From CAJINA01 sp964647585 (lineage in GTDB: Bacteria; Desulfobacterota; Desulfobacteria; Desulfobacterales; CAJINA01): 64,000 nt of DNA. Position numbers and translations under genes: made by a program. The stretch spans positions 1 to 64,000 of the forward strand of contig CAZYGG010000012.1 of the NCBI GenBank assembly GCA_964647585.1. Direction: 5' to 3'. Position 1 is the first letter of the stretch, and each line of letters opens with the position of its first letter. Of the stretch, positions 9,119 to 17,768 are shown piece by piece. The notes beneath the pieces were generated by a model, which saw only the letters and a program-made list of their open reading frames with translations, did not search any database and was not told where the DNA came from.

Positions 9119-10783
9119 TTAACGATCCCGCAATTCGCGGCGCAGCATCTTGCCTGTCGTGGTCTTGGGAATATCGTCTACAATTTCAACCACCCGCGGG
9201 TACTTGTACGCCGCCAGCCGCTCCTTGCAAAAAGCAATCAATTCATCGGGCGTTGTTTTTGCAAGGTGGTCCTCGCTCAAGGAGACAAAGGCCTTCACCG
9301 TCTCCCCGCGATAACTGTCCGGGACCCCCACCACCGCGGCTTCCCTGACCCCCGGGTGCTGATAGAGGGCGTCCTCCACATCCCGGGGCCAGACCTTGAA
9401 CCCCGATACATTGATAAGATCTTTTTTGCGGTCCACGATATAGCACCACCCGGCCGCATCGATCTTGGCCACGTCCCCGGTGTAAAACCGGCCGTCCCGT
9501 ATGGCTTTTGCGCTCTCTTCCGGCTTATTCCAGTACCCCGTGACCATGTTACCCCCCCGCAGCACCAGTTCGCCCTCTTCTCCGGGTGCGACCAGGGTAT
9601 CCGGGTGGTCCACATCCGACACCCAGGCCTCGATGCCGGGGATAATCAAACCCACGGAAAGGGCCCCCGACTCTTCGTCGACCGGGCCATCCATTCCCAG
9701 GGGCGTAATGGTGGCCGGGGATGAGCTTTCGGTCAACCCGTAGACATTGTAGATGGTCAGTCCCATGGCGTCCTGGAACTTCTTGACCGTACCGGGCGAA
9801 ACCGGTGCGCCGCCGCTGTAGGCTTTCACAAAATGGGAAATATCAAACGATTTGAGATCCGGGTGGTTGAGCAATGCGATATAGACCGTTATGGAAGCCA
9901 CCGTGAAGGTGACCCGGCACTTTTCAATGAGCCGCAGGGCGTCTCCGGCGTCAAAACGGTTGAAAAGGACCATGGGGATGCCCAGGTGAAAAGCAATGGC
10001 TTGATGAGCCACAATGCCGGTGACATGAAACAGGGGCGCCACCGCTAGGATGGCATCCGATGCGTCCAGCCGGGCGGCGGACGCGTATACGTAGCAATTG
10101 TGGTCGATATTCGCATGGGAAATCATGGCGCCCTTGGGCGGTCCGGTCGTGCCCGAGGTGTAAACCAGGTAAGCCAGGTCTGCAGGCCCGATTTCAACAG
10201 CCTCCAGGGGCCGGCCGGCGTTCTTCTCTACCAGCGCCATGAAATCCTGGGCCTGGTCCGGGGTCTCTTTACGGCAATCTTCAAGCTGACCGGGTATGGC
10301 GTCGCCGGTGCGTAATAAATCCAAAGGTGACGTGGTGATGATCGGCCGGTCGCCGGCGGCGGCCCGTACGGTCTTTTCAAAAAGCGCCTCCTCGCAGATA
10401 ACCAGTTTTGAACCGCTGTCCTCCAGAAGATGAGCCAGGTCTTTAGTCGTGTACATGGGATTGACCGGCAACACGACGCCGCCCCGCAGCCATACCGCCA
10501 CCGATGCAATAACGGACTGGGGAGTATTCTGGAGCACCAGCATGACCCGGTCTCCCGCCCCGATGCCGTGGTCCGCCAGGGCGGCCGCCAGCGCGGCGGA
10601 CATGTTTTCTACTTCTGCAAAGCTGTAGGCACTGTCAAAATATTGAATACAGACGTTCTCCGGCGAATTGGCGGCCACCCGCTTGAACTTTTCCAGAACC
10701 GTCTCGGCCGTTTCCGGAAAAGCTGGTAAAAACCAGTCTGGATACGTCTTTTCCCAGGGTTTGTCATCATAATACTCAGGCAT
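9119..10783 (-). CDS. AMP-forming acyl-CoA ligase
   Basis: ANL-superfamily ligase of about 554 residues that activates a carboxylic acid to its CoA thioester with ATP. The P-loop YTSGTTGPPKGAMISH, the YGLTESS motif, the hinge region YTGDVAKID and the C-terminal lysine in GKMLRREL are all present. Of two ATGs six bases apart, the inner one (10783) is better spaced from AAAAAGGAG. The gene follows the SDR by about 20 bases and precedes the binding protein. In context it likely activates the imported acid so that the two CoA-dependent dehydratases can act on it. Confidence 0.92.
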   Translation of the reverse strand: MPEYYDDKPWEKTYPDWFLPAFPETAETVLEKFKRVAANSPENVCIQYFDSAYSFAEVENMSAALAAALADHGIGAGDRVMLVLQNTPQSVIASVAVWLRGGVVLPVNPMYTTKDLAHLLEDSGSKLVICEEALFEKTVRAAAGDRPIITTSPLDLLRTGDAIPGQLEDCRKETPDQAQDFMALVEKNAGRPLEAVEIGPADLAYLVYTSGTTGPPKGAMISHANIDHNCYVYASAARLDASDAILAVAPLFHVTGIVAHQAIAFHLGIPMVLFNRFDAGDALRLIEKCRVTFTVASITVYIALLNHPDLKSFDISHFVKAYSGGAPVSPGTVKKFQDAMGLTIYNVYGLTESSSPATITPLGMDGPVDEESGALSVGLIIPGIEAWVSDVDHPDTLVAPGEEGELVLRGGNMVTGYWNKPEESAKAIRDGRFYTGDVAKIDAAGWCYIVDRKKDLINVSGFKVWPRDVEDALYQHPGVREAAVVGVPDSYRGETVKAFVSLSEDHLAKTTPDELIAFCKERLAAYKYPRVVEIVDDIPKTTTGKMLRRELRDR

Positions 10784-10803
10784 ATGCATCTCCTTTTTGA
10801 GTC

Positions 10804-11571
10804 CTATGCGATGGTCCAGCCGCCATCAATGGCAATGCTCTGACCCGTGATAAAATCCGACGCGGAACTGGCCAGGAAAATGACGATCCCCTCCATTTCC
10901 TCCAGTTTCCCCCAACGCCCCATGGGCGTGCGCTGGTTGATGAAGTCCAGGCGTTCCTTGTCTTTTCTGATTTCCAGCACCATTTCAGTTTCAAAATAGG
11001 TGGGGGCAATGGCGTTGACCTGGACGCCCAGCTTGGCCCATTCCAGGGCCATGATCTTGGTCATCTGCCGGATCCCGCCCTTGGCCGATGCATAGGCGAG
11101 CTGGTTGGGAAGGGCGATCTTGCTGAGAATCGAACTTATATTAATGACCTTCCCGCTGCCGCGCTCGATCATCTGATGCGCAACCGCCTGGGCCACCAGG
11201 TAGTACCCTTTCAGGTTGGTATTGATCACCCGGTCCCACTCTTCTTCCGGAAACTCGACTACCGGCACCCGGTAATTTGTCCCCGCATTGTTGACCAGGA
11301 TGTCGACATGGCCGAAATGTTCCAAAATGGCGGAGACGCCTTTTTGCACGGTTTCACCGCTGGTAACTTCCAGAACAAACCCGGCGGCGTTGCTCCCCAT
11401 CTTTTTGAGCCGCTGCACCACCTGGTCAATATCCGCGGTGTTGCGGCCGCAGACCGCCACGTCGGCTCCGGCTTTGGCCAATGCTACGGCCATGACTTCC
11501 CCGAGGCCCTTGGAACTTCCGGTCACCATGGCAACCTTGCCTGTCAGATCAAACATTGCCAGATTCATCAT
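10804..11571 (-). CDS. short-chain dehydrogenase/reductase (SDR)
   Basis: Classical SDR of 255 residues. It has nucleotide-binding TGSSKGLG, NNAG, catalytic serine in INISS and Y-x3-K as YASAKG. The C-terminal FITGQSIAIDGGWTIA is typical of the 3-oxoacyl-reductase/gluconate-dehydrogenase branch. Unlike the SDR half of the fused regulator at 15558-16931, all catalytic residues are intact. AAGGGAG precedes the ATG. Probable role: oxidation or reduction of a hydroxy/keto intermediate in the island's pathway. Confidence 0.9.
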   Translation of the reverse strand: MMNLAMFDLTGKVAMVTGSSKGLGEVMAVALAKAGADVAVCGRNTADIDQVVQRLKKMGSNAAGFVLEVTSGETVQKGVSAILEHFGHVDILVNNAGTNYRVPVVEFPEEEWDRVINTNLKGYYLVAQAVAHQMIERGSGKVINISSILSKIALPNQLAYASAKGGIRQMTKIMALEWAKLGVQVNAIAPTYFETEMVLEIRKDKERLDFINQRTPMGRWGKLEEMEGIVIFLASSASDFITGQSIAIDGGWTIA

Positions 11572-11683
11572 GTTCTCCCTTTTAGGTTTTACTCCAGCTG
11601 TCGCATTTTGCTGTTTTAGGGCTATTATCCCTGAACCTTTGCATCTATTCCGGCTACGGAAAAGACTGCCTGAGATGTCCGGC

Positions 11684-12994
11684 TTAACCGGGCACCATGA
11701 TACGGGGCAGCCACAGGATGATAGACGGAAAGACCATCATCAGAAGCAGGGCCACCACCATGATTGTAATAAAGGGCACCACACTCTTGAAAATGGCCAC
11801 CATATCGGTCTCCGGGCTGAGGGATTTGAGATAAAACAGGTTGTACCCGAACGGAGGGGTAATGTAGCCTATGCACAGGGCAATGTTGAAAATCACACCG
11901 TACCATATGGGATCGTACCCCAGGTTCTTGACCACCGGATAAAAAATCGGCAGGCACAGCAGGATGATGCCCATGGGATCGAGAAACATCCCCAATACGA
12001 GAATCGCCAGCTGCAGGGTAATGATCATGGCCAGGGGACTTACATCAAGCCCCATCAGCGTGCTCTGCACGAAATAGATCCCGCCGCCGCCGCTGTAGAT
12101 TGAAACAAACCCGGACGCCCCGAACATAATCCAGAGAATCATCCCGGTTATGCTGGCCGTCTGGTAGGAAACCTCTTTGATAAAAGTCCAGTTGCACTCA
12201 CCCCGGATGATCACACAGATCAAAACCGCCAGGGCGCCCACGGACGAAGCCTCGGTGGGCGTGGCAATGCCGAAAAACAGTGACCCGAGAATGGAGAGAA
12301 TAATCAGTACCGGCAGGGCCACCGATTTAATCGCCCGGACCTTTTCAGCGAAAGGGGCGTTTTCTTCCATGGCCGGGCACAAGTCCGGCTGAAGATACGA
12401 ACGCACAATGATATAGGTAATAAAGGCCGCCACAATCAATCCGCCGGCCACCAAACCGCCGGCAAAAAGTTTTCCGATGGACTGCCCGGTCATCATGCCG
12501 ATGACGATCAGCGTAATGCTCGGGGGAATCAGGATGCCCATGGTGCCGGCCGACCCGATGGACCCGAAAATCATCGCTTCATTGTACTTGCGTTTACGCA
12601 TGGGCGGAATGGCCACCAGACCGGTGGTCACCGTCGAGGCCGAGCAGTTGCCGGTCATGGCCGACAGGGCGGCCGCAAAACCGCAGGTACCCACGGCCAG
12701 CCCCCCGCGCATGCGCCCGGACCAGAGGTAAAACGCCTCGTACATGTCCGTGGCGATATTCGACTTGGACAGGGCCACCCCGATAAATACAAACAGGGGC
12801 ACCGCCGCCAGCAGCAGCATCCACATGTAATTGAATACGCCGGTTACAATGGGCATGAGCCCGGCGGGCCCCCACATGATCAGGGCGGTGATGGTCCCGA
12901 TCGCACCCAATGCGAAGGCCAGGGATACGCCGAGCATGATGCTGATAATCAGCGACCCGAACATTCCAATCGTCAACAGCAATTCAGGACTCAT
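11684..12994 (-). CDS. TRAP transporter large permease (DctM type)
   Basis: Twelve or so hydrophobic segments over 436 residues, typical of the TRAP large membrane subunit that couples solute uptake to a sodium or proton gradient. Signatures include AAALSAMTGNCSASTVTTGLVAIPPM and the late GYITPPFGYNLFYLKSL, compared here by eye. AAAGGGGTG precedes the ATG. Its start overlaps the end of the small-permease gene by 11 bases, indicating translational coupling. Confidence 0.95.
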   Translation of the reverse strand: MSPELLLTIGMFGSLIISIMLGVSLAFALGAIGTITALIMWGPAGLMPIVTGVFNYMWMLLLAAVPLFVFIGVALSKSNIATDMYEAFYLWSGRMRGGLAVGTCGFAAALSAMTGNCSASTVTTGLVAIPPMRKRKYNEAMIFGSIGSAGTMGILIPPSITLIVIGMMTGQSIGKLFAGGLVAGGLIVAAFITYIIVRSYLQPDLCPAMEENAPFAEKVRAIKSVALPVLIILSILGSLFFGIATPTEASSVGALAVLICVIIRGECNWTFIKEVSYQTASITGMILWIMFGASGFVSIYSGGGGIYFVQSTLMGLDVSPLAMIITLQLAILVLGMFLDPMGIILLCLPIFYPVVKNLGYDPIWYGVIFNIALCIGYITPPFGYNLFYLKSLSPETDMVAIFKSVVPFITIMVVALLLMMVFPSIILWLPRIMVPG

Positions 12995-13490
12995 ATTTCA
13001 CCCCTTTCACAAGTTCAAAAATAGAAATGGTTAAGCATTTGAGTCCCTGGAGGGTGATAAGTACAACTCCAACGAACAGAAAAAATTTCACGGGATAGAC
13101 CGGATGAGCCAGAACCATTTCGTCAGCTTCCCGGATTTCGTACGAACTCATAAAAAACATCCAGCCCTCTCTAATCAGCACGAACGACCAGATCAGCAGC
13201 AGGGTATAGTTGAGCAGATCCAACAGTGCCCGGACCCTCAGCGAGAACCGCTGGTAGATGATGTCCACCCGGACATGACCGTTCTTGAGCAGCGTGTAGG
13301 CGCCGACCAGGACAAAATAAGTCCCGAAAATACGCTGGGAGTATCCATGTGCCCAAACCGTCGGTGCTCCGAAAAAATATCGGGCCACGACCTCGAACGC
13401 CAGAATGAAAATGCCAAAGAACACTAGAAACGAGCTGATCCTTCCGGACCAGTCGCTAATGTTGTCGATTACCCTCAAGAACTGTTTCAT
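12984..13490 (-). CDS. TRAP transporter small permease (DctQ type)
   Basis: Small integral-membrane TRAP subunit of 168 residues with four hydrophobic segments (ISSFLVFFGIFILAFEVVAR; the YFVLVGAYTLL stretch; LLDLLNYTLLLIWSFVLI; FFLFVGVVLITLQGL). The motif KNGHVRVDIIYQRF between segments 2 and 3 is characteristic. It lies 72 bases after the second dehydratase gene and overlaps the large permease. Confidence 0.93.
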   Translation of the reverse strand: MKQFLRVIDNISDWSGRISSFLVFFGIFILAFEVVARYFFGAPTVWAHGYSQRIFGTYFVLVGAYTLLKNGHVRVDIIYQRFSLRVRALLDLLNYTLLLIWSFVLIREGWMFFMSSYEIREADEMVLAHPVYPVKFFLFVGVVLITLQGLKCLTISIFELVKGVKYES

Positions 13491-13562
13491 GCGTTTCGCC
13501 CCTCGATCTTAGTCATTGTTTTCAAATGGTTCACGGTCATCCGTGAAGAAGCCCTAAAGTCC

Positions 13563-15056
13563 CTATTCCTCCACCAGAGGGCCAATTTGGGCCGTCTGGT
13601 CCCGCATTTTTTTATCATCCAATTCCGTGTCAATCCCGGCCAGATAGCGGGCCAGGTGTTTCTTGTCCTCAAAATCATAACCAAGGTTCAGGGCAATGGT
13701 CTCCATGATGGGGGAGCCACCGCCGTGAACACCGGCGATCTTGTACCAGGTCGCCATACTCGATCCGCCGATGTTTTCGACCAGCTGCCAGATTTTGAGA
13801 GACGCTTCCGGTGACAGGTTCGGATTCCGGACAATGAAACGCTTGAGGGTCTCCACGTGGTCCCCCTGCTCAAAATCTTCATCAAACGGCATGGTCACGG
13901 CGATACCGCCGGCTATTTCAGTGAGAATGTTGTATTCGTGATAGATCATTTCGCCGGTGAGACGCCGGCCCACGTTCGCATAAATTTCATTGGGAAAAAA
14001 TACGCCGCTGCTTGTCTTTTCACCATACACAGCGGCCGCGACACCGGCCGCGAAGGCCAGTTCGGCCGCACCGGCAAACTCGGACAGTTTTTCTTTTACA
14101 TGGGACGCTTTGGCGATATTATTCGCTTCGGCGGCCAGGCAGGTGGTCCCGCACAAGATATCGGAAACCGCGGGCTTGCAGCCGCTGTAGCTGTGCCGGT
14201 GGGAATCGGCAAAAAGCAGTGCCAGCCGCCGGCCGAATTGCCACTCTTTGCACATGAACACCCGTTCCTTCGGCACGAAGACCTTGTCAAAAAAAACGAT
14301 ACAATCGGAAACCCCGTATGTAGAAAAAGGGGCCGCATCGGCATCGTCCTTGCCCCGCAACCAGACCGGGCGGGTAATCAGGCTCAAGCCTTCGATATCA
14401 CCGGGCACCGCAAAGGCGACCGCGTAGTCCCTATCGGACTCCATCAGAGCCCGGGTAGGCACAACGATAATTTCATCGGCATAAGCCGCCTGGGTGATGG
14501 ACATCTTGAAGCCGCTCACCACGATGCCGTCTTCACGCTCCTCCACGATGTGCAGATAGGCATCCGGATCCTCCTGCTCGCTGGGCCTTTTCATACGGTC
14601 GCCCTTGCTGTCGGTCTGTGCGCAGCACCCGTCCAGATCCTTCTCGTGGTACATCTTCAGGTAATCGAGAAAGCGCTGGTGATAATCGGACCCGTTGGCC
14701 TCATCCATTTCCTTGGTGCAAATCGCCAGGGCATTAATGGCATCGTGCCCCATGCAGCGTTGAATACAGCCGCCGGCTCGCCGGGCCCCGAGCCGGATAA
14801 GTTTCTGCTTCTGGAGGAGATCATGCGGATTCTGGGGCAGGTGCGCCCAGCGGTTGATTTCCTCCCCGGTGACAGTTGATACGGCCGTCGCCACCCCCTT
14901 CCACTCTGGGTCTTGAGCCAGATCAAACGTGATATCGAGGACATTAATACCCGGTCTGAGCCGGGGATCATCACGCCCCACCTGTTCGCCGCCGATGTAA
15001 ACGTTCGGCCGCATGGCAAACAGATCCTCGTGGTATTGTTCTTTGGTTCTCAACAT
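13563..15056 (-). CDS. 4-hydroxybutyryl-CoA dehydratase-like radical enzyme (copy 2)
   Basis: Second AbfD/HpaB-fold protein of the island, 497 residues, clearly diverged from the copy at 3958-5415. It keeps the four Fe-S ligands: C97 and C101 in CIQRC, H286 and C293 in HRHSYSGC. The matching tail is HGGGSPIMETIAL instead of HGAGSPQAQRIMI, and the C-terminus is longer, so the substrate is probably different. AAGGAG precedes the ATG. It is the first intact enzyme gene downstream of the regulator and heads the transporter genes. Oxygen-sensitive dehydration or isomerisation of an acyl-CoA is expected; the exact reaction cannot be read from sequence. Confidence 0.87.
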   Translation of the reverse strand: MLRTKEQYHEDLFAMRPNVYIGGEQVGRDDPRLRPGINVLDITFDLAQDPEWKGVATAVSTVTGEEINRWAHLPQNPHDLLQKQKLIRLGARRAGGCIQRCMGHDAINALAICTKEMDEANGSDYHQRFLDYLKMYHEKDLDGCCAQTDSKGDRMKRPSEQEDPDAYLHIVEEREDGIVVSGFKMSITQAAYADEIIVVPTRALMESDRDYAVAFAVPGDIEGLSLITRPVWLRGKDDADAAPFSTYGVSDCIVFFDKVFVPKERVFMCKEWQFGRRLALLFADSHRHSYSGCKPAVSDILCGTTCLAAEANNIAKASHVKEKLSEFAGAAELAFAAGVAAAVYGEKTSSGVFFPNEIYANVGRRLTGEMIYHEYNILTEIAGGIAVTMPFDEDFEQGDHVETLKRFIVRNPNLSPEASLKIWQLVENIGGSSMATWYKIAGVHGGGSPIMETIALNLGYDFEDKKHLARYLAGIDTELDDKKMRDQTAQIGPLVEE

Positions 15057-15094
15057 ACTAAAATTCTCCTTTTTTCGACTTGATACTAATTTTC

Positions 15095-15260
15095 ATAAAT
15101 ACGTTCCGTTATTATGTCACTCTGAGCGGAGCGAAGAGTCCCCCACATACCAAGGTGACCTTTCATCGTAAGGGATTCTTCGTCGCCTGCCGGGCGTAGC
15201 CTTTGGCAAAGCCTGGTTTCACTCCTCAGAATGACAGGGTAAATCAAGCGGAACATATTT
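15095..15260. repeat. dispersed inverted repeat, family B copy 2
   Basis: Runs from TACGTTCCGTTATTATGTCAC through GAGCGGAGCGAAGAGTC to CTCCTCAGAATGACAGGG. It matches copy 1 at 7671-7790 in inverse orientation, with an extra GCCTGCCGGGCGTAGCC insert also found in the copy at 41250-41450. It sits between the second dehydratase and a gene remnant; the stretch from 15261 to 15378 shows nothing recognisable. Confidence 0.75.
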
Positions 15261-15378
15261 TTGAAAATGCCTATAGACCACCGAGCCCGGCGTCCTGTCC
15301 CGGCATTGCCCGGCTCAATCAGCCCTGGCCGCCTTGAAACGTAACCGCCCCGCAGACCGGTGGTAATGATTTAACTTC

Positions 15379-15541
15379 TTACTTGAATTCTCGTCCTTGC
15401 TCAGCCTCTTCGGCTAAAATGATTTCAGCTGCCCATCGGGCTGCTTTGCCCACAACCATGGTAATTTTTCTCGAATGCGGACGCATGCGCCTCAACGGCG
15501 TCCAATAATTCGGTCACTGATTGATATTTGCTTTCCAGCAT
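15379..15541 (-). pseudogene. remnant of a C_GCAxxG_C_C-type redox protein gene with internal deletion
   Basis: Seventeen bases after the fused regulator there is an ATG at 15541 with AAGGTGGGG upstream. It reads MLESKYQSVTELLDAVEA and on to EKNYHGCGQS, then stops at 15425. In the next frame a second coherent piece, VVGKAARWAAEIILAEEAEQ, runs to a stop at 15379. The first part resembles the N-terminus, and the second the C-terminus, of small redox-active C_GCAxxG_C_C proteins. The simplest reading is a frame-breaking internal deletion that removed the cysteine-rich middle. The family match is from memory of the consensus and is moderate. Confidence 0.45.
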
Positions 15542-15557
15542 ATTCAGCCCCACCTTG

Positions 15558-16931
15558 TTATGTTAATCCACCGGTCACGTTAAAAACCTGGCCGGTCGTG
15601 TATTTCGCCCCATCTCCGATGAAAAATAAGATGGACGCGGTGACGTCAAATACTTCTCCCAGACGGCCGGAGGGAATCTTTTCCGCAAGATCGGCCTTGA
15701 GTTCCTTTTCGATATTCTGGGGACGAACGGCGCCGATATATCCGGGAACAATACAGTTCACATTGACGCCGGCGGCGGCCATCTCCGCGGACATGGCCTG
15801 ACTCAAGGCCACTGCGCCAGCCTTGGCTGTCTCGTAACGAATGGGGTCTATGTACCGGTCCCAACTCCAGGGAGCAAGATAGACAATCCGGCCCGACCGG
15901 CGGGCGGCCATCTGGCTTTTAAAATACCCGGCCAGGTCATGGGCACACCGCATGTTCTCTTCGAAGGGGTCACCCGGTTGCTGCTTTTGGCCTTTAAGGG
16001 GTTGATCAATGGTCCCGATGCCCAGATCGTGGATATACATATCGATGGGCCCGTACTCTTTCTCAATGTCCTGGATCTGTTCCGGGGTGAGCGGGCCTTG
16101 CTGCTCGATCGTGCAGTTGGGTGTGCAGACAGACTGGTGTTCCAGGTTTTTGGAAGGCTTCCAGGCCCCCTGGCGACTATCCACATGCATGATCAGCCTG
16201 ATTCCCTGGGCCAGAAAAGCACTGCACACGGCCTGCCCCAATACAGTTCCGCCATTTACTACCAGCGCGGTTTTCCCCATGAGGGAATCCGATGTTGGAG
16301 AGGGCGCGGCTGAGTCTTGTTCACCGCCTAACAGGCCGTTAAACACCAGTTCAAGAATTTGGCGTTCGGCTTCAAGCTGGCTGGTATGGCCCCTGAGGTC
16401 CCACCGCTTGACCGTCAAGGTGTCAATCATTGATTTAATCAAATTGGCTACCAGGCGTACATTGCAGTCACTGAATTTTCCCTGGGCAATACACTCTTTA
16501 ATAACCACTTCAAATTTTGCCAGGTGAGCGCGCTCTTTCTCCAAAAGACGCCTGAGAAAATCTCCACCGAGGATATGGGTTTCCTGATATAGCAACAGCA
16601 CTGCGTCCGCATACTGATCCATCATGTTGAACTCGGCCCGGACCATGCGGCGCAACTTATCGATAGGGTCCTGAATGTTTTCAAGGCTCCGGTTAAGAAA
16701 CTCCATGGCTGAGCCGGCTACAAAATCGTGGATGAGGAAAAAAATATCTTCCTTGCTCCCCACGTAATCGTAGACATTCCCATGGCTTAAACCGGCTTCT
16801 TCAGCAAGTTCCTTCAGGGTGGTTTTGTGATACCCGTTTATTGAAAAGAGTTTGATTGCGGCCAGAATAATTTGCCGGCGACGCTTTTTCACCAGATCTT
16901 TATTTTTGACTGTGGTTGGAATGCTGCGCAT
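15558..16931 (-). CDS. TetR-family regulator fused to a short-chain-dehydrogenase-like domain
   Basis: Two-domain protein of 457 residues. Residues 1-205 form a TetR repressor: helix-turn-helix with GLSHGNVYDYVGSKEDIF (residues 48-64) and a helical ligand/dimer domain. After a short Ser/Pro linker (205-217), residues 218-457 are a full-length SDR fold. There the nucleotide loop is degenerate (NGGTVLGQ), the catalytic serine position is proline (IVYLAPW), but Y366-E-T-A-K370 and the TGQVFNVTGG tail remain. The SDR half looks able to bind a dinucleotide or acyl-CoA ligand but is catalytically doubtful, suggesting a sensor. It heads the minus-strand catabolic island and has direct-repeat operator candidates upstream. 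No frameshift or internal start separates the halves. Confidence 0.88.
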   Translation of the reverse strand: MRSIPTTVKNKDLVKKRRRQIILAAIKLFSINGYHKTTLKELAEEAGLSHGNVYDYVGSKEDIFFLIHDFVAGSAMEFLNRSLENIQDPIDKLRRMVRAEFNMMDQYADAVLLLYQETHILGGDFLRRLLEKERAHLAKFEVVIKECIAQGKFSDCNVRLVANLIKSMIDTLTVKRWDLRGHTSQLEAERQILELVFNGLLGGEQDSAAPSPTSDSLMGKTALVVNGGTVLGQAVCSAFLAQGIRLIMHVDSRQGAWKPSKNLEHQSVCTPNCTIEQQGPLTPEQIQDIEKEYGPIDMYIHDLGIGTIDQPLKGQKQQPGDPFEENMRCAHDLAGYFKSQMAARRSGRIVYLAPWSWDRYIDPIRYETAKAGAVALSQAMSAEMAAAGVNVNCIVPGYIGAVRPQNIEKELKADLAEKIPSGRLGEVFDVTASILFFIGDGAKYTTGQVFNVTGGLT

Positions 16932-16963
16932 AAAGCCCCCTTTTTTCGGGTTAGGGCCGTATT

Positions 16964-16998
16964 CCGATTGATCGTTCAGGTTCCGACTGACCGTTCAG
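16964..16998. promoter_or_regulatory. tandem operator candidates for the TetR-SDR regulator
   Basis: Two 16-bp direct repeats, CCGATTGATCGTTCAG (16964-16979) and CCGACTGACCGTTCAG (16983-16998), lie 19 bp apart, 33-67 bp upstream of the regulator ATG. Each contains a small inverted repeat (TGA-N4-TCA type). TetR-family repressors commonly bind such sites over their own promoter, so autoregulation is inferred. Confidence 0.5.
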
Positions 16999-17138
16999 AT
17001 TTTTAGCCAATACAATTCCGCTTGTCAAGTCAAATTCCATTCATTTGCTACAGTTTATTTTGAAGTGTCTATTTTGAAACGGATAAAGCTGAAATATCAG
17101 AATTGAGTATATGCGGTGGTAGAAATTGACAAAACGAT

Positions 17139-17636
17139 TTATTTAAAGATGTACTTTTCGTTGGACAGTTTGTTGGTCGGATCGTTTTCGTTTGTCATTT
17201 GTTTTAGAAGTTCCCGTTCTTGAGACAACGGTAAGCGCCCTGTCAAATGGGCGTAGCATACTTGTTCGTCATTTTGGTTTGTAAAAAAAGCTTCCGCCTC
17301 TGCACGCCCGGTTTTTTCTATCTTTGTAATCGTAATGGTACAAAGGATGGTATCCTCGAAATAGACAGGCCTTATGTATTTAAAGTTCATACCGGTAGCA
17401 AGCCAGCCCACTTGCCCACCAAACTCGCAAATCATTGAACCAACGAGAAGGCCATGGCAAATCAGGCCACTAAAACCTTTTATGTTTGTCCATCGTAAAT
17501 CGTAATGGACAGGATTATAGTCTCTTGTTAAATCACCGAACGATTTGGTCTCATCCTCTGTGAAGGTACGTGTGTAAGTAACTGAATCTCCCTCTTTAAA
17601 CCTTTGGATGGCTTTTATTCGAATCGGATTTGGCAT
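17139..17636 (-). CDS. MaoC-like (R)-specific enoyl-CoA hydratase
   Basis: Hot-dog-fold hydratase of 165 residues. The hydratase-2 motif DYNPVHYD carries the catalytic Asp and His, and GLICHGLLVGS is the following conserved helix. PhaJ/MaoC proteins of about 150 residues reversibly hydrate trans-2-enoyl-CoA to (R)-3-hydroxyacyl-CoA. It lies about 200 bases upstream of the fused regulator, on the same strand, and would fit a pathway whose dehydratases generate enoyl-CoAs. The last 25 residues are polar and look non-essential. Confidence 0.85.
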   Translation of the reverse strand: MPNPIRIKAIQRFKEGDSVTYTRTFTEDETKSFGDLTRDYNPVHYDLRWTNIKGFSGLICHGLLVGSMICEFGGQVGWLATGMNFKYIRPVYFEDTILCTITITKIEKTGRAEAEAFFTNQNDEQVCYAHLTGRLPLSQERELLKQMTNENDPTNKLSNEKYIFK

Positions 17637-17768
17637 TTTTTATATTCTCATCAATACGCTATAAGAAGCGTCATATCCTCGCCCCATGTGAACATCGGGC
17701 TTCTTGAGTAATGGCTTGAAAACGCCCCTACGGGTCGTGTCAATCCTTTTGGGTTAGTACTTTAATAG

